NCBI RefSeq assembly: GCF_000381525.1
Contig: NZ_KB906624.1
Span: 1-36,680 of the forward strand
From: Peptostreptococcus anaerobius VPI 4330 = DSM 2949
GTDB lineage: Bacteria; Bacillota; Clostridia; Peptostreptococcales; Peptostreptococcaceae
Reading direction: 5' to 3'
DNA: 36,680 bases
Part shown: positions 1-6,963 of the stretch, piece by piece
Position numbering within the stretch: position 1 is the first letter of the stretch
How the letters are laid out: each line of letters begins with the position of its first letter
Position numbers and translations under genes: made by a program
The notes under the pieces: model-generated
Told to the model about the DNA's origin: nothing
Database searches by the model: none
What the model saw: only the letters and a program-made list of their open reading frames with translations

Positions 1-233
1 TTTTTACTCTTATAACCGTTTCTGCTGTTTTCAACGTCTTCATCCCTAGAATATTTCTCATATCCTAAATGCTCATTCATTTCTGCTTCTAACATATCCT
101 GTAGTGTTTCTCCTAACAAGTCTTTTAAAGCTTCTTGAATATCATTAGCTGTTTTTATATCATAAGTTTTTATTAATTCCCTTACAATATTTTTCTTAGC
201 TGGATTCATTGGTTCTCTTTTTCTTCTTCCCAT
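1..233 (-). CDS. IS256-family (Mutator) transposase, N-terminal part
   Basis: This gene runs off the left edge; 77 codons are visible from an ATG at 233. A ribosome-binding site AGGAG lies about 12 bases upstream on the minus strand. The protein begins MGRRKREPMNPAKKN and contains the block LQDMLEAEMNEHLGYEK (about residues 45-61), a hallmark of the N-terminal region of IS256-family DDE transposases, which move the element by cut-and-paste or copy-out transposition. The catalytic DDE residues would lie in the missing C-terminal part, so whether the copy is functional cannot be judged. It reads away from the neighbouring small ORFs and belongs to the mobile mosaic that fills the left third of the window. 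Confidence 0.85.
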   Translation of the reverse strand, partial: MGRRKREPMNPAKKNIVRELIKTYDIKTANDIQEALKDLLGETLQDMLEAEMNEHLGYEKYSRDEDVENSRNGYKSK

Positions 234-302
234 AACAAAAGTTCTCCTATGATAATAATTTTACCATAGAAGGACTTACAATTTTACAGACTTTTTTACA
301 TA
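1..302 (-). mobile_element. IS256-family insertion sequence, partial (5' end only)
   Basis: The window opens inside an insertion sequence read on the minus strand. It holds the first 77 codons of a Mutator/IS256-type transposase plus its upstream end. The terminal inverted repeat probably lies around 275-302, where the minus strand reads TGTAAAAAAGTCTG and then TTGTAAGTCC, resembling the ends of this family. The exact outer end is a guess because the other end and the target duplication are outside the window. Confidence 0.7.
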
Positions 303-308
303 CACTCC

Positions 309-503
309 TTAGATGCCACCCGTTTTTTTCAGTTCTTTTTTTCTTATTTTCATCAAATTTTCCATCTCTTCAATATCATCTAGAGTAGCCTGTTTTTTGA
401 TGAAATTTCTTGCTGTAGAACGATTTCTTAAATATCTAGCATATTCCCTATTTTTTTCTTGCCACTTTTTATTTGATATTGTTTGTTTGTTTTTATCTTC
501 CAT
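309..503 (-). CDS. Small basic hypothetical protein
   Basis: I do not recognise a function. The ORF is open for 84 codons from 563, but the best start is the ATG at 503, giving 64 residues beginning MEDKNKQTISNKKW, because GGAAGG lies about 10 bases upstream of it. The product is highly charged and soluble, rich in Lys, Arg and Glu, and ends in a Lys-rich tail. It has a probable helical segment with IEEMENLMKIRKKEL near the C-terminus. No membrane segment is visible. Such short charged proteins are common passengers on plasmids and conjugative elements. It lies between the IS256 fragment and another small ORF on the same strand and may share that ORF's promoter. The opposite-strand ORF here is its shadow. 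Confidence 0.55.
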   Translation of the reverse strand: MEDKNKQTISNKKWQEKNREYARYLRNRSTARNFIKKQATLDDIEEMENLMKIRKKELKKTGGI

Positions 504-599
504 CACCTTGTATCCTTCCTCTTGCTCTGATATAATTAAATCACTAGAGAGGTGAGCAAGCACCTCAGTAGTGTTTTTTGTATTTGCCCTGCTATTTGA

Positions 600-740
600 T
601 TACTTATTTAGTAGGGCTTTGATTTTTGTTTCGATTTCTTCGACACTCTTACTTTCTTTTACTAGAAGTAACATTTCAGTAAGTACTCTCTTTTCAATTT
701 CTTCTTTTAAAGTTTCTGCCAAATTCATTTCCTCGTCCAT
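600..740 (-). CDS. Very small acidic hypothetical protein (46 aa)
   Basis: This 46-residue ORF starts with ATG at 740 and ends in TAA at 600-602. The start is supported by AAAGGAG placed 6 bases upstream (minus strand reads AAAGGAGACAAAAATG). The product begins MDEEMNLAETLKEEIEKRV and is mostly charged and probably helical, with no signal peptide or membrane segment. I do not recognise the family. It is the first gene after a promoter-like region at about 799-830 and may be co-transcribed with the small ORF at 309-503. It may be an element-borne accessory or regulatory peptide. The long opposite-strand ORF over it has no comparable start signals. Confidence 0.5.
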   Translation of the reverse strand: MDEEMNLAETLKEEIEKRVLTEMLLLVKESKSVEEIETKIKALLNK

Positions 741-798
741 TTTTGTCTCCTTTCTGCTCTTGCTAGCTTACTTGCAAGTTATTGCTTACTATACTTAC

Positions 799-816
799 AT
801 TATACTACCGATAGTA
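799..816 (-). promoter_or_regulatory. Promoter -10 with overlapping inverted repeat for the small minus-strand ORFs
   Basis: On the minus strand a perfect TATAAT lies at 804-799, about 60 bases upstream of the 46-aa ORF. An inverted repeat, TACTA at 803-807 and TAGTA at 812-816 around CCGA, touches the -10 box and could be a repressor site. No good -35 box is visible. Confidence 0.4.
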
Positions 817-850
817 AAATATGCCGATACTTTTTATAAACTTTTTTAAA

Positions 851-888
851 AAAAATAAGGGGGCCTTAAGGGGCTCTTAATTAGGGAT
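851..888 (-). repeat. 38-bp G/C-tract motif, inverted copy of 13831-13868
   Basis: Read on the minus strand this stretch gives ATCCCTAATT, about eight variable bases, then CCTTAAGGCCCCCTTATTTT. The same blocks in the same order occur on the plus strand at 13,831-13,868. The two copies thus form imperfect inverted repeats flanking the whole accessory region. The role is unknown; an element terminus or a mobilisation (nick) region are possibilities. Confidence 0.6.
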
Positions 889-905
889 TTATTTCCTTAA
901 AATTT

Positions 906-938
906 AATCGGCATGAAGGTATGACCTTTGTGCCGATT
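906..938. repeat. Two-part hairpin behind the recombinase remnant
   Basis: AATCGGCA at 906-913 pairs with TGCCGATT at 931-938, and inside it AAGGT (916-920) pairs with ACCTT (924-928) around an ATG loop. It sits just beyond the original stop codon of the serine recombinase remnant. It may be a transcription terminator or part of an element end; on the plus strand it is followed by a short T run. Confidence 0.5.
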
Positions 939-939
939 T

Positions 940-1090
940 TTATATGTCAATTTTCCCTATAAAGTTCCAATAAATCCAAATGCTTTGTTTCTTTTAATTT
1001 GTACCTGGGACTTTTTCTGATTGTTCTACATAAATCTTATCTACAAAAGTTCTTATTATTTCTGGATCGAGTTCCTTTATCCTGATTGAC
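940..1090 (-). pseudogene. Large serine recombinase, C-terminal remnant
   Basis: Reading the minus strand from about 1090 gives IKELDPEIIRTFVDKIYVEQ, then SEKVPGTN, a TAA at 996-994, and then, still in frame, KKQSIWIYWNFIGKIDI before a second TAA at 942-940. This is the typical C-terminus of large serine recombinases of the TndX/TnpX/Tn5397 class, which excise and integrate conjugative transposons. Only about 50 codons survive. The N-terminal catalytic and DNA-binding domains are replaced by parA sequence on the other strand, so the fragment cannot be active. The internal TAA shows further decay. Its likely original job was mobilising an element that formerly occupied this site. Confidence 0.75.
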
Positions 1091-1519
1091 TGCCAGCTCT
1101 CCTTGGGGATGCTCACGGTCAACGCCTTGGCTGCTGCCAACAGGGCCATAATCCCCGTCCAGGCGGAGTATTTGCCCGCCAAGGGCCTGGAACAGCTTCT
1201 ATCTACGGTCAGTAAGGTGAAACGGCAGATCAATCCAAAGCTCCAGATTGACGGTATCCTGCTGACGATGGTGGATAACCGCACCAACTTTGCCAAAGAG
1301 ATTGCTGCTTTGCTGCGGGACACCTATGGAAGTAAAATCAAAGTCTTTGGAACGGAGATTCCACACTCTGTCCGTGCAAAGGAAATTAGCGCAGAGGGAA
1401 AAAGTATTTTCGCCCATGACCCTAGCGGCAAGGTGGCAGAGGGGTATCGAAATCTGACGCAGGAGGTGACGAAACTTGAAAAGCAGCGCGAAAAAAGTAG
1501 AGCTGGCATCGGTAGATGA
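1082..1519 (+). pseudogene. parA: ParA-type partition ATPase, 5'-truncated
   Basis: The reading frame is recognisable from about 1082 (LIDCQLSLGMLTVNALAAA) to the TGA at 1517-1519. It matches the C-terminal half of ParA/Soj-like ATPases of Tn1549-type conjugative elements, including LPAKGLEQLL, KIDGILLTMVD-like (here QIDGILLTMVD) and the conserved IPHSVRAKEISAEGKSIF. The deviant Walker A and the beginning of Walker B are missing because the gene is cut at the junction with the recombinase remnant near 1085. A TTG at 1103 could give 138 residues, but without the nucleotide-binding motif the product would not be a functional ATPase. It overlaps parB by 44 bases. Confidence 0.85.
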
Positions 1520-2402
1520 CTTGTTTTCCACCGAGGAAAGCCGTTTGGAAGAACGGCTGGAGAAGATTCAGGAAATCCCCTTGTCTGAACTGCATCCTTT
1601 TAAGAACCATCCGTTCAAAGTCAAGGATGATGAAGCCATGCTGGAAACTGCGGACAGTATCAAGCAGTATGGTGTGCTGGTTCCGGCGATTGCAAGACCT
1701 GACCCGGAGGGCGGCTACGAGCTGGTAGCCGGACACAGGCGGCACAGGGCCAGTGAACTGGCTGAGAAAGAAACCATGCCGGTCATTGTCCGGGATTTGG
1801 ACGATGATGCTGCCACCATCATTATGGTGGACAGCAACTTTCAGCGTGAAAGCCTGCTCCCCAGTGAGAGAGCTTTCGCTTATAAGATGAAGCTGGAGGC
1901 TATGCGACATCAGGGAGAACGCATGGATTTAACTTCCGCCCAAGTTGGGCGGAAGTTGGCTGGTAAAGAATCCAGAGAAATTTTGGCAGAACAGGTCGGC
2001 CAAAGCCGTAACCAGATTTCCCGCTATATACGCCTGGCCGAACTGATTCCCGAACTGATGGATATGGTGGATGAGCGAAAAATCGCTCTCAATCCGGCGT
2101 ATGAGCTGTCGTTCCTACTGGGGGCCGGGTACAGTGAATCAGAAATCCGTGCGGTGCTGGCCGGAGAAAAACAGCATACGCCCCGTAAAAAATCCATCGT
2201 GCAGCCGGAGCCGCCCAAGGTCAAAGACCTGCAAGCCGAGTATGCCAAACTGCTGGAGGAAAAGAAGAAAACCTACGCCGAGTACCGGCGTTCCCGTGAA
2301 GAGATGCGGGAGCTTTTGACTGCCAAAGCCAATGTGGATCGGCTGCTGAAAATGGACGAAGAACAGAAAAAGGAACAGGAAAAAGACCACGGCCAGCGGT
2401 AA
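1476..2402 (+). CDS. parB: ParB/Spo0J-family partition protein
   Basis: This 308-residue protein is complete. I take the TTG at 1476 as start because AGGAGGTG lies 7 bases upstream, inside the end of parA; translational coupling of the pair is typical. The N-terminal ParB/Srx-type nucleotide-binding domain is visible, with IPLSELHPFKNHPF (about residues 33-46), the ELVAGHRRHRASE block carrying the GxxRxxA-type motif, and VDSNFQRE. A helix-turn-helix DNA-binding segment follows (ILAEQVGQSRNQISRYIRLA), then a Lys/Glu-rich coiled-coil tail. ParB binds centromere-like sites and works with ParA; here the ParA partner is truncated, so partitioning in cis is probably lost. It is G+C-richer than the chromosome to the right, consistent with import on a Tn1549-like element. 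Confidence 0.9.
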   Translation: MKSSAKKVELASVDDLFSTEESRLEERLEKIQEIPLSELHPFKNHPFKVKDDEAMLETADSIKQYGVLVPAIARPDPEGGYELVAGHRRHRASELAEKETMPVIVRDLDDDAATIIMVDSNFQRESLLPSERAFAYKMKLEAMRHQGERMDLTSAQVGRKLAGKESREILAEQVGQSRNQISRYIRLAELIPELMDMVDERKIALNPAYELSFLLGAGYSESEIRAVLAGEKQHTPRKKSIVQPEPPKVKDLQAEYAKLLEEKKKTYAEYRRSREEMRELLTAKANVDRLLKMDEEQKKEQEKDHGQR

Positions 2403-2440
2403 GCTGGTCCTGGTCAAAAGTGTTCGTAGAACGCGTAGCC

Positions 2441-2534
2441 ACAGAATGAAATTCTGTGTTCAAAGGGGTTTGGGGGCGCTGCCCTCAACAAGCAAAGCGG
2501 AGGGGAAAATCACGGCAGGATTTTTCCCTCTGCG
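2441..2534. other. Intergenic hairpins downstream of parB
   Basis: Two inverted repeats lie between parB and the ABC genes. ACAGAAT (2441-2447) and ATTCTGT (2451-2457) flank GAA. GCGGAGGGGAAAATC (2497-2511) pairs with the stretch at 2519-2534 apart from one wobble. Between them is a G-rich run (GGGGTTTGGGGGCGC). The second hairpin could terminate parB transcription. In conjugative elements such G-rich DNA with hairpins can also be part of a transfer origin, but no relaxase gene is present here. Confidence 0.4.
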
Positions 2535-2601
2535 GGCCGAGTGTATTAACACCGGCATTGCTTGCTACAATGAGTTTGCCCCTGAAAAGTACTTAACTTA
2601 A

Positions 2602-4326
2602 TTAGAGTGCCCATCCAGCGGATTCAAGTTTTTGCTTTAAGAAATTTCTATAAATTCCTTCTTGTGAAATCAAAGAATGATGAGTTCCCCGCTGAACAAT
2701 TCTACCTTGATTTATTACAACAATTTGATCTGCGTTCTGCACCGTACTCAAGCGATGGGCAATCGAAATCAATGTTTTATTCTTTGTTAGTTCTGCAATG
2801 GCCGACAGAAGTGCTTGCTCATTTTCTGGATCGACGCTGGAAGTGGCTTCATCTAAAATGATAATGGGGGCATCTTTTAGCATGGCGCGAGCAATAGAAA
2901 TCCGTTGCTTTTCGCCTCCGGAAAGTGTAGAACCGCCCTCACCAATGATTGTATTGTAACCATTTGGCAATGCAGAAATAAAATCATGGCAGCAAGCGCG
3001 TTTTGCGGCGGCTTCCACTTCTTCATGTGTGGCGTCCGGCTTACCAAATTTGATATTGTTTTCAATGGAATCGTGAAAAAGATACACATTCTGAAAGACC
3101 ATGCTGATATATTCCAAAATACTATCCGCAGTATAGTTTTTGACATCTTTTCCTCCAATCCGAACAGCGCCGTCCTGCACATCCCAAAATCGGGCAATTA
3201 AATTACACAAAGTTGTTTTACCGCTGCCGGATGGCCCTACAATAGCACAGGTTGTATGTTCTGGAATTTCCAAAGAGATGTCATGGATAACCTGCCGCTT
3301 GCCATAGCCAAACGAGATATAATCCAGTGCTATATCGTAGTGGGAAGTTTCTAATTTATCTGTGCTGGTATCCATTTGCGGTATATTGGTGACTTCTTCC
3401 AAACGTTCCAGTTCTGTGATTATTTTCTTGCTCAAAAAAGCACTGTTTCCCATAGTTTCCAAATCAGAGTACACCGTAAACGCACAAAACAGGAAAGTCA
3501 AACAATACGGCAAACTAATTTCTCCTGCCATGAAAATCAATGCTGCCACAGCAATCAGCACACAGCTCATGAGCTTATATACCAGAATATAAAAACGAAG
3601 AACTCCGGTTGTGGCTTTTTCCTGCCCATAATCTGCATCCCACTTTTTTTGAAATGCGCTGCGTACTTCTCGTTGTCCTTCCTCACCTTTGGAGAAAGAG
3701 CGTAGAACAGAAATCCCTCGGATATATTCCATTGATTTACTCACCAGATTTTCCTGTGCTTCTTGATAAATGGGAGTATATTGTGCGGCTCTACTGCGGA
3801 CCCAACGAAGAGCAAGTAAACCTAATAATAGCCCGATCAGACTCAAAATGGCAATAATTGGGTTGAAAAAGAACATCATAATTGACATGAGAGCTGCCAT
3901 AGCAACACCGCTTGTCATCTGCTCGATTGCAAGCATGGAGTAACCCTCTAAATCCGCAATCGTCGTAGTAAGTATTGTCTGAATAGTTCCTAAATTTTGC
4001 TCTGAAAAGTAGCCCATAGGAGCCTGTTTCAATTTTTCTCCTATTTCCAGACGATAATCACGGAAAATATCATATCCCGTTCCACTCATGGTACGGTCAT
4101 ACATCCATTGGAAGAAAAAGCGTCCGATAACACTTCCTAATACAACGCCAAAGGCTTGCAGGATAATAGTGGGTGTAAGATTTTCTAAATGCAATAAAAT
4201 CCAAAAAACACCGAACATCATAAAACTGTTGAAAAAGGATTTGAGAATATTAAATGTGATGCCAACGATGATTTTCTTTCGGCTTCTACCCGCAATCTTA
4301 AAAATTCGGCGTATCATTTCAAACAT
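2602..4326 (-). CDS. ABC half-transporter, YbtQ/IrtB-like (second of pair)
   Basis: This 574-residue protein has an N-terminal six-helix transmembrane domain (about residues 15-300) fused to an ATPase domain. Walker A GPSGSGKT is at 364-371, the Q-loop Gln at 412, signature LSGGE at 468-472, Walker B IIILDE at 488-493 and the switch His at 524, so the ATPase looks intact. Pairs of such half-transporters form heterodimers. The closest known logic is YbtP/YbtQ and IrtA/IrtB, which have the exporter fold but import metal-siderophore complexes. This assignment rests on overall look and on the neighbouring ECF and DtxR genes; a drug or peptide exporter is the alternative. Its start overlaps the end of the partner gene by 8 bases, indicating translational coupling. 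Confidence 0.85.
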   Translation of the reverse strand: MFEMIRRIFKIAGRSRKKIIVGITFNILKSFFNSFMMFGVFWILLHLENLTPTIILQAFGVVLGSVIGRFFFQWMYDRTMSGTGYDIFRDYRLEIGEKLKQAPMGYFSEQNLGTIQTILTTTIADLEGYSMLAIEQMTSGVAMAALMSIMMFFFNPIIAILSLIGLLLGLLALRWVRSRAAQYTPIYQEAQENLVSKSMEYIRGISVLRSFSKGEEGQREVRSAFQKKWDADYGQEKATTGVLRFYILVYKLMSCVLIAVAALIFMAGEISLPYCLTFLFCAFTVYSDLETMGNSAFLSKKIITELERLEEVTNIPQMDTSTDKLETSHYDIALDYISFGYGKRQVIHDISLEIPEHTTCAIVGPSGSGKTTLCNLIARFWDVQDGAVRIGGKDVKNYTADSILEYISMVFQNVYLFHDSIENNIKFGKPDATHEEVEAAAKRACCHDFISALPNGYNTIIGEGGSTLSGGEKQRISIARAMLKDAPIIILDEATSSVDPENEQALLSAIAELTKNKTLISIAHRLSTVQNADQIVVINQGRIVQRGTHHSLISQEGIYRNFLKQKLESAGWAL

Positions 4327-6088
4327 GGTTTTCCACTCCTCCCTTCATGTCTGCTTCTTCTATGGTTCCGGCATAATCTTGCCACATCTTTTGATAGATG
4401 AGGCATTCCCGGAGAAGTTCTTCTTGTGTCCCACGGCCTGCAATATTTCCGTTTGACACAACCAGAATTTGGTCGGCATTGCGAATCGTATTCAAACGGT
4501 GCGCTACAACAATCAATGTCTTTCCAGCCACTAATTTGCTGATTGCCTGTTGAATGAGTGCCTCATTTTCTGGATCAGCATAGGCAGTGGCCTCGTCTAA
4601 AATGACTACGGATGCCGGTTTTAGCATGGCCCGCGCAATCGTAATACGCTGGCGCTCCCCGCCAGAAAGACGGTCTCCGGCATAACCGGCCAGTGTGTCA
4701 TACCCCTGCTCTAACTGCATAATAAAGTCATGACAGTTAGCAGCTTTTGCGGCAGCTTCTACTTCTTCATCTGTTGCTGCCGGATTACCCATGCGGATAT
4801 TTTCCCGAATGGATTTGTCGAATAGGAAATTGTCCTGTGCCACATAACTGATTTCACCCATCAACTGCTCAAAAGGGATTTGACGAATATCCTGGCCGCC
4901 GAAACGCACAGAGCCGGAAGTCACATCCCAAAAACCAGCCATCAGTTTCGCAATCGTGGATTTACCAGAACCGGAAGGTCCAACAATAGCCGTCATAGTG
5001 CCGGGTCTGGTTTGAAAAGAAATACCGTGGAGAACTTCGGTTTCTTTATAACCGAAATGTACGTCCTCGAATTGGTAAGTACGTTCTCCCAAAGATACAG
5101 GTTCAGAGGGGCGAACAAGTTCCGGGGTTTTTAGGAAAGCTGTTACTTGCTCCAAATTACCTTTTATCATGCTGACTTGCTCCATCGCTTCAGACACTTT
5201 CATCAATGGAGCAACAAACCCCAGCGGAACTACTAAAGATATTAAAAATACGGGAAGTGAAAGCGTTCCTTCCATATAGAGCCATGCGCCAACTGGTAAT
5301 GTACCCAAAAGAGTAGAGGGCAGAACGGCCCTCGCTGCGGCGTTCCAGAACCAGCATTGGCTCCACCACTCCATTGTGGAATCGTGAAAATAGTTGACAG
5401 ATTCCGAGTATTTTCCATAAGAAGAAGCAGAGCGATTAAAGGCTTTAATGACTTGAATACCGTTGGCGTATTCCACTAAAGAACTATTCATATCATTCGC
5501 AGAGCGCATATAATTCTCCATTCGGGGGCCATAACCGCGCATCATAGCAGCAAAAAAGAGAATACCCAGTGGAATTGTGATTAGGGATGCAAGCCCCATG
5601 CGCCAGTCCATAATAAAAATCAGGAGGATGCTGCACAACGGCGCTGCAATATTCGATAGCAACTCTGGCATAAAATGAGCCATAGAATCTTCCAGCTTCG
5701 CAACATTGTCTACAATCAGGTTTTTGAAAGTTCCTGTGGGCGTTTCCAGCATAACACCCATTGGGACTTTTGCCATCCGATCTGTGATTGCTTCACGGAT
5801 ATTTTTCAAAATCGTGAAAGAGATTTTGTGGGACATAAGAGAGGAACGCCATGTAAGAAGCATTTTTATAATCTGACATATGGCAGCAATTCCGCTGAAA
5901 AACAAAACGCTCTGCGGAGTAGCTGTACCGTGATAGAGTTCATCTGCTAACAGTGCCACCATTAGGAATGGTACGATACCAAATATCTCTCCCAACACAG
6001 CAAGAAGAATAGAGATGCGCATTTTGCCATTACTCTCACCTACAAAAGCAAATAGTTGGCGGATTGCACCCGGTTTTTTTTGGGACAT
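4319..6088 (-). CDS. ABC half-transporter, YbtP/IrtA-like (first of pair)
   Basis: This 589-residue protein is the first gene of a two-gene minus-strand operon. The ATG at 6088 follows a GGAGG about 8 bases upstream. A membrane domain spans about residues 25-310. The ATPase domain shows Walker A GPSGSGKS (370-377), Q-loop Gln 418, signature LSGGE (474-478), Walker B VVILDE (494-499) and switch His 530. The D-loop reads EATAYADPENEA, a form I associate with the YbtP/YbtQ/IrtAB siderophore-transport subfamily rather than with the usual SALD form of drug exporters. The gene is divergent from a tetR gene across a palindromic operator, so TetR control is likely. Substrate is inferred, not shown. 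Confidence 0.85.
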   Translation of the reverse strand: MSQKKPGAIRQLFAFVGESNGKMRISILLAVLGEIFGIVPFLMVALLADELYHGTATPQSVLFFSGIAAICQIIKMLLTWRSSLMSHKISFTILKNIREAITDRMAKVPMGVMLETPTGTFKNLIVDNVAKLEDSMAHFMPELLSNIAAPLCSILLIFIMDWRMGLASLITIPLGILFFAAMMRGYGPRMENYMRSANDMNSSLVEYANGIQVIKAFNRSASSYGKYSESVNYFHDSTMEWWSQCWFWNAAARAVLPSTLLGTLPVGAWLYMEGTLSLPVFLISLVVPLGFVAPLMKVSEAMEQVSMIKGNLEQVTAFLKTPELVRPSEPVSLGERTYQFEDVHFGYKETEVLHGISFQTRPGTMTAIVGPSGSGKSTIAKLMAGFWDVTSGSVRFGGQDIRQIPFEQLMGEISYVAQDNFLFDKSIRENIRMGNPAATDEEVEAAAKAANCHDFIMQLEQGYDTLAGYAGDRLSGGERQRITIARAMLKPASVVILDEATAYADPENEALIQQAISKLVAGKTLIVVAHRLNTIRNADQILVVSNGNIAGRGTQEELLRECLIYQKMWQDYAGTIEEADMKGGVENHV

Positions 6089-6128
6089 AAGAAAGCCTCC
6101 TTTCAGGCCACAAAATGCAAGAAAGGTA

Positions 6129-6157
6129 TTGCATTTTTCGTGTAACCGTGCTATAAT
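6129..6157 (+). promoter_or_regulatory. Promoter of the tetR-type gene
   Basis: TTGCAT (6129-6134) and a perfect TATAAT (6152-6157) are separated by 17 bases, an ideal sigma-A-type arrangement. The expected start of transcription falls at about 6164, inside the palindromic operator that follows. Confidence 0.75.
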
Positions 6158-6161
6158 TCAA

Positions 6162-6187
6162 ATTACGGTGTAATATTACAATGTAAT
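6162..6187. promoter_or_regulatory. Palindromic operator between tetR and the ABC operon
   Basis: TGTAATATTACA at 6169-6180 is a perfect 12-bp palindrome. Outside it, ATTAC (6162-6166) and GTAAT (6183-6187) are placed exactly symmetrically about the same centre, leaving two unpaired bases on each side. Such nested dyads are typical binding sites for TetR-family dimers. The site covers the predicted tetR transcription start and the probable -35 region of the divergent ABC operon, so one repressor could control both directions. Confidence 0.7.
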
Positions 6188-6212
6188 ATAAGTATAGGAT
6201 GGAGGGATAGAA

Positions 6213-6830
6213 ATGTCAAGGGATTTTCAACAGACCCATGAAAATCTTTTGGCCTGTGCAAAAGAACATTTTCTGGAAAACGGGTTTGAACGTGCCAGTA
6301 TCCGTGAAATCTGCAAGGCTGCTCATGTGACAAATGGGGCTTTTTACAATCACTTTGAGGATAAAGAGGCTTTGTTTGGCGCACTTGTAGAGCCAGTAGT
6401 TCAGGCGGTATCCGAGATGTATTCCGATTCTGTTGTCAAGCACTTTGAATTGGCCCGGACGGATGAATTAAAGCAGCTCTGGAAACTGTCGGAGGATACG
6501 ATCCGTCAGATTATCGAATACATTTACGAACATTTCGATGTATTCAAATTGTTGCTGATGCAGTCTGCCGGCACAAAATATACTTCTTTTCTGGATGATG
6601 TGGTGCGTTCCGATGTTCGGGAGACACAAAAGCTAATAGCAGAGCTGAAAGATCGCGGAGTTTCCGTACATGATCTGGAGGATGACGAGTGGCATATGCT
6701 CGTTCATTCTTACTATTCATCTATCGCAGAAATTGTCTTGCACAATTATTCAAAAGATGCTGCGATAAAATACGCTCATACATTAGCCACTTTTTTCAGT
6801 TCCGGGTGGCAAAACGTTTTGGGGATTTGA
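6213..6830 (+). CDS. TetR/AcrR-family transcriptional regulator
   Basis: This 205-residue protein begins at an ATG preceded by GGAGGG about 6 bases upstream. The N-terminal TetR DNA-binding domain is clear: AKEHFLENGFERASIREI (16-33) followed by the helix-turn-helix CKAAHVTNGAFYNHFEDKEA (34-53). The C-terminal ligand-binding domain is helical and not diagnostic. It is transcribed divergently from the ABC pair, with a symmetric operator between them, and lies upstream of the ECF genes behind its own terminator. Autorepression and control of the ABC operon are inferred from layout. The ligand is unknown; a metallophore or a toxic compound handled by the ABC pair are candidates. Confidence 0.88.
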   Translation: MSRDFQQTHENLLACAKEHFLENGFERASIREICKAAHVTNGAFYNHFEDKEALFGALVEPVVQAVSEMYSDSVVKHFELARTDELKQLWKLSEDTIRQIIEYIYEHFDVFKLLLMQSAGTKYTSFLDDVVRSDVRETQKLIAELKDRGVSVHDLEDDEWHMLVHSYYSSIAEIVLHNYSKDAAIKYAHTLATFFSSGWQNVLGI

Positions 6831-6844
6831 TCCCCAAAATTTTT
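6817..6844 (+). terminator. Intrinsic terminator of the tetR gene
   Basis: TTTTGGGGAT (6817-6826) and ATCCCCAAAA (6830-6839) form a perfect 10-bp stem with a 3-base loop, followed by five T residues. The tetR stop codon TGA lies across the loop. Confidence 0.85.
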
Positions 6845-6850
6845 AACCAT

Positions 6851-6870
6851 AAGTTAGCGTAGTCTAACTA
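6851..6870 (+). promoter_or_regulatory. Candidate iron-regulator box in the ECF leader
   Basis: GTTAG (6853-6857) and CTAAC (6864-6868) are inverted repeats separated by six bases. The half-sites match the GGTTAG/CTAACC core of DtxR/IdeR boxes, although the canonical sites have a one-base spacer. A DtxR-family gene is encoded at the end of this same operon, which makes autoregulation plausible. The leader also contains an isolated AGGAGGT at 6877-6883 that serves no ORF. Confidence 0.4.
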
Positions 6871-6963
6871 TATATAGGAGGTGCGTCTGTAGCATTGCTT
6901 TTGCATAAAGAAATTTTTGTTTCTCATTTATTTATCTAATTATATGGAAAGGACTTTTTGAAA

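Noticed and set aside
571-849. Plus-strand 92-aa membrane-like ORF
   Set aside because: It is the complement of the 46-codon minus ORF and its promoter; its hydrophobic look comes from antisense of Lys/Glu-rich codons, and it has no ribosome-binding site.
994-1323. 109-aa minus-strand ORF as a gene
   Set aside because: Only its last about 30 residues resemble a recombinase; the rest is the antisense of parA.
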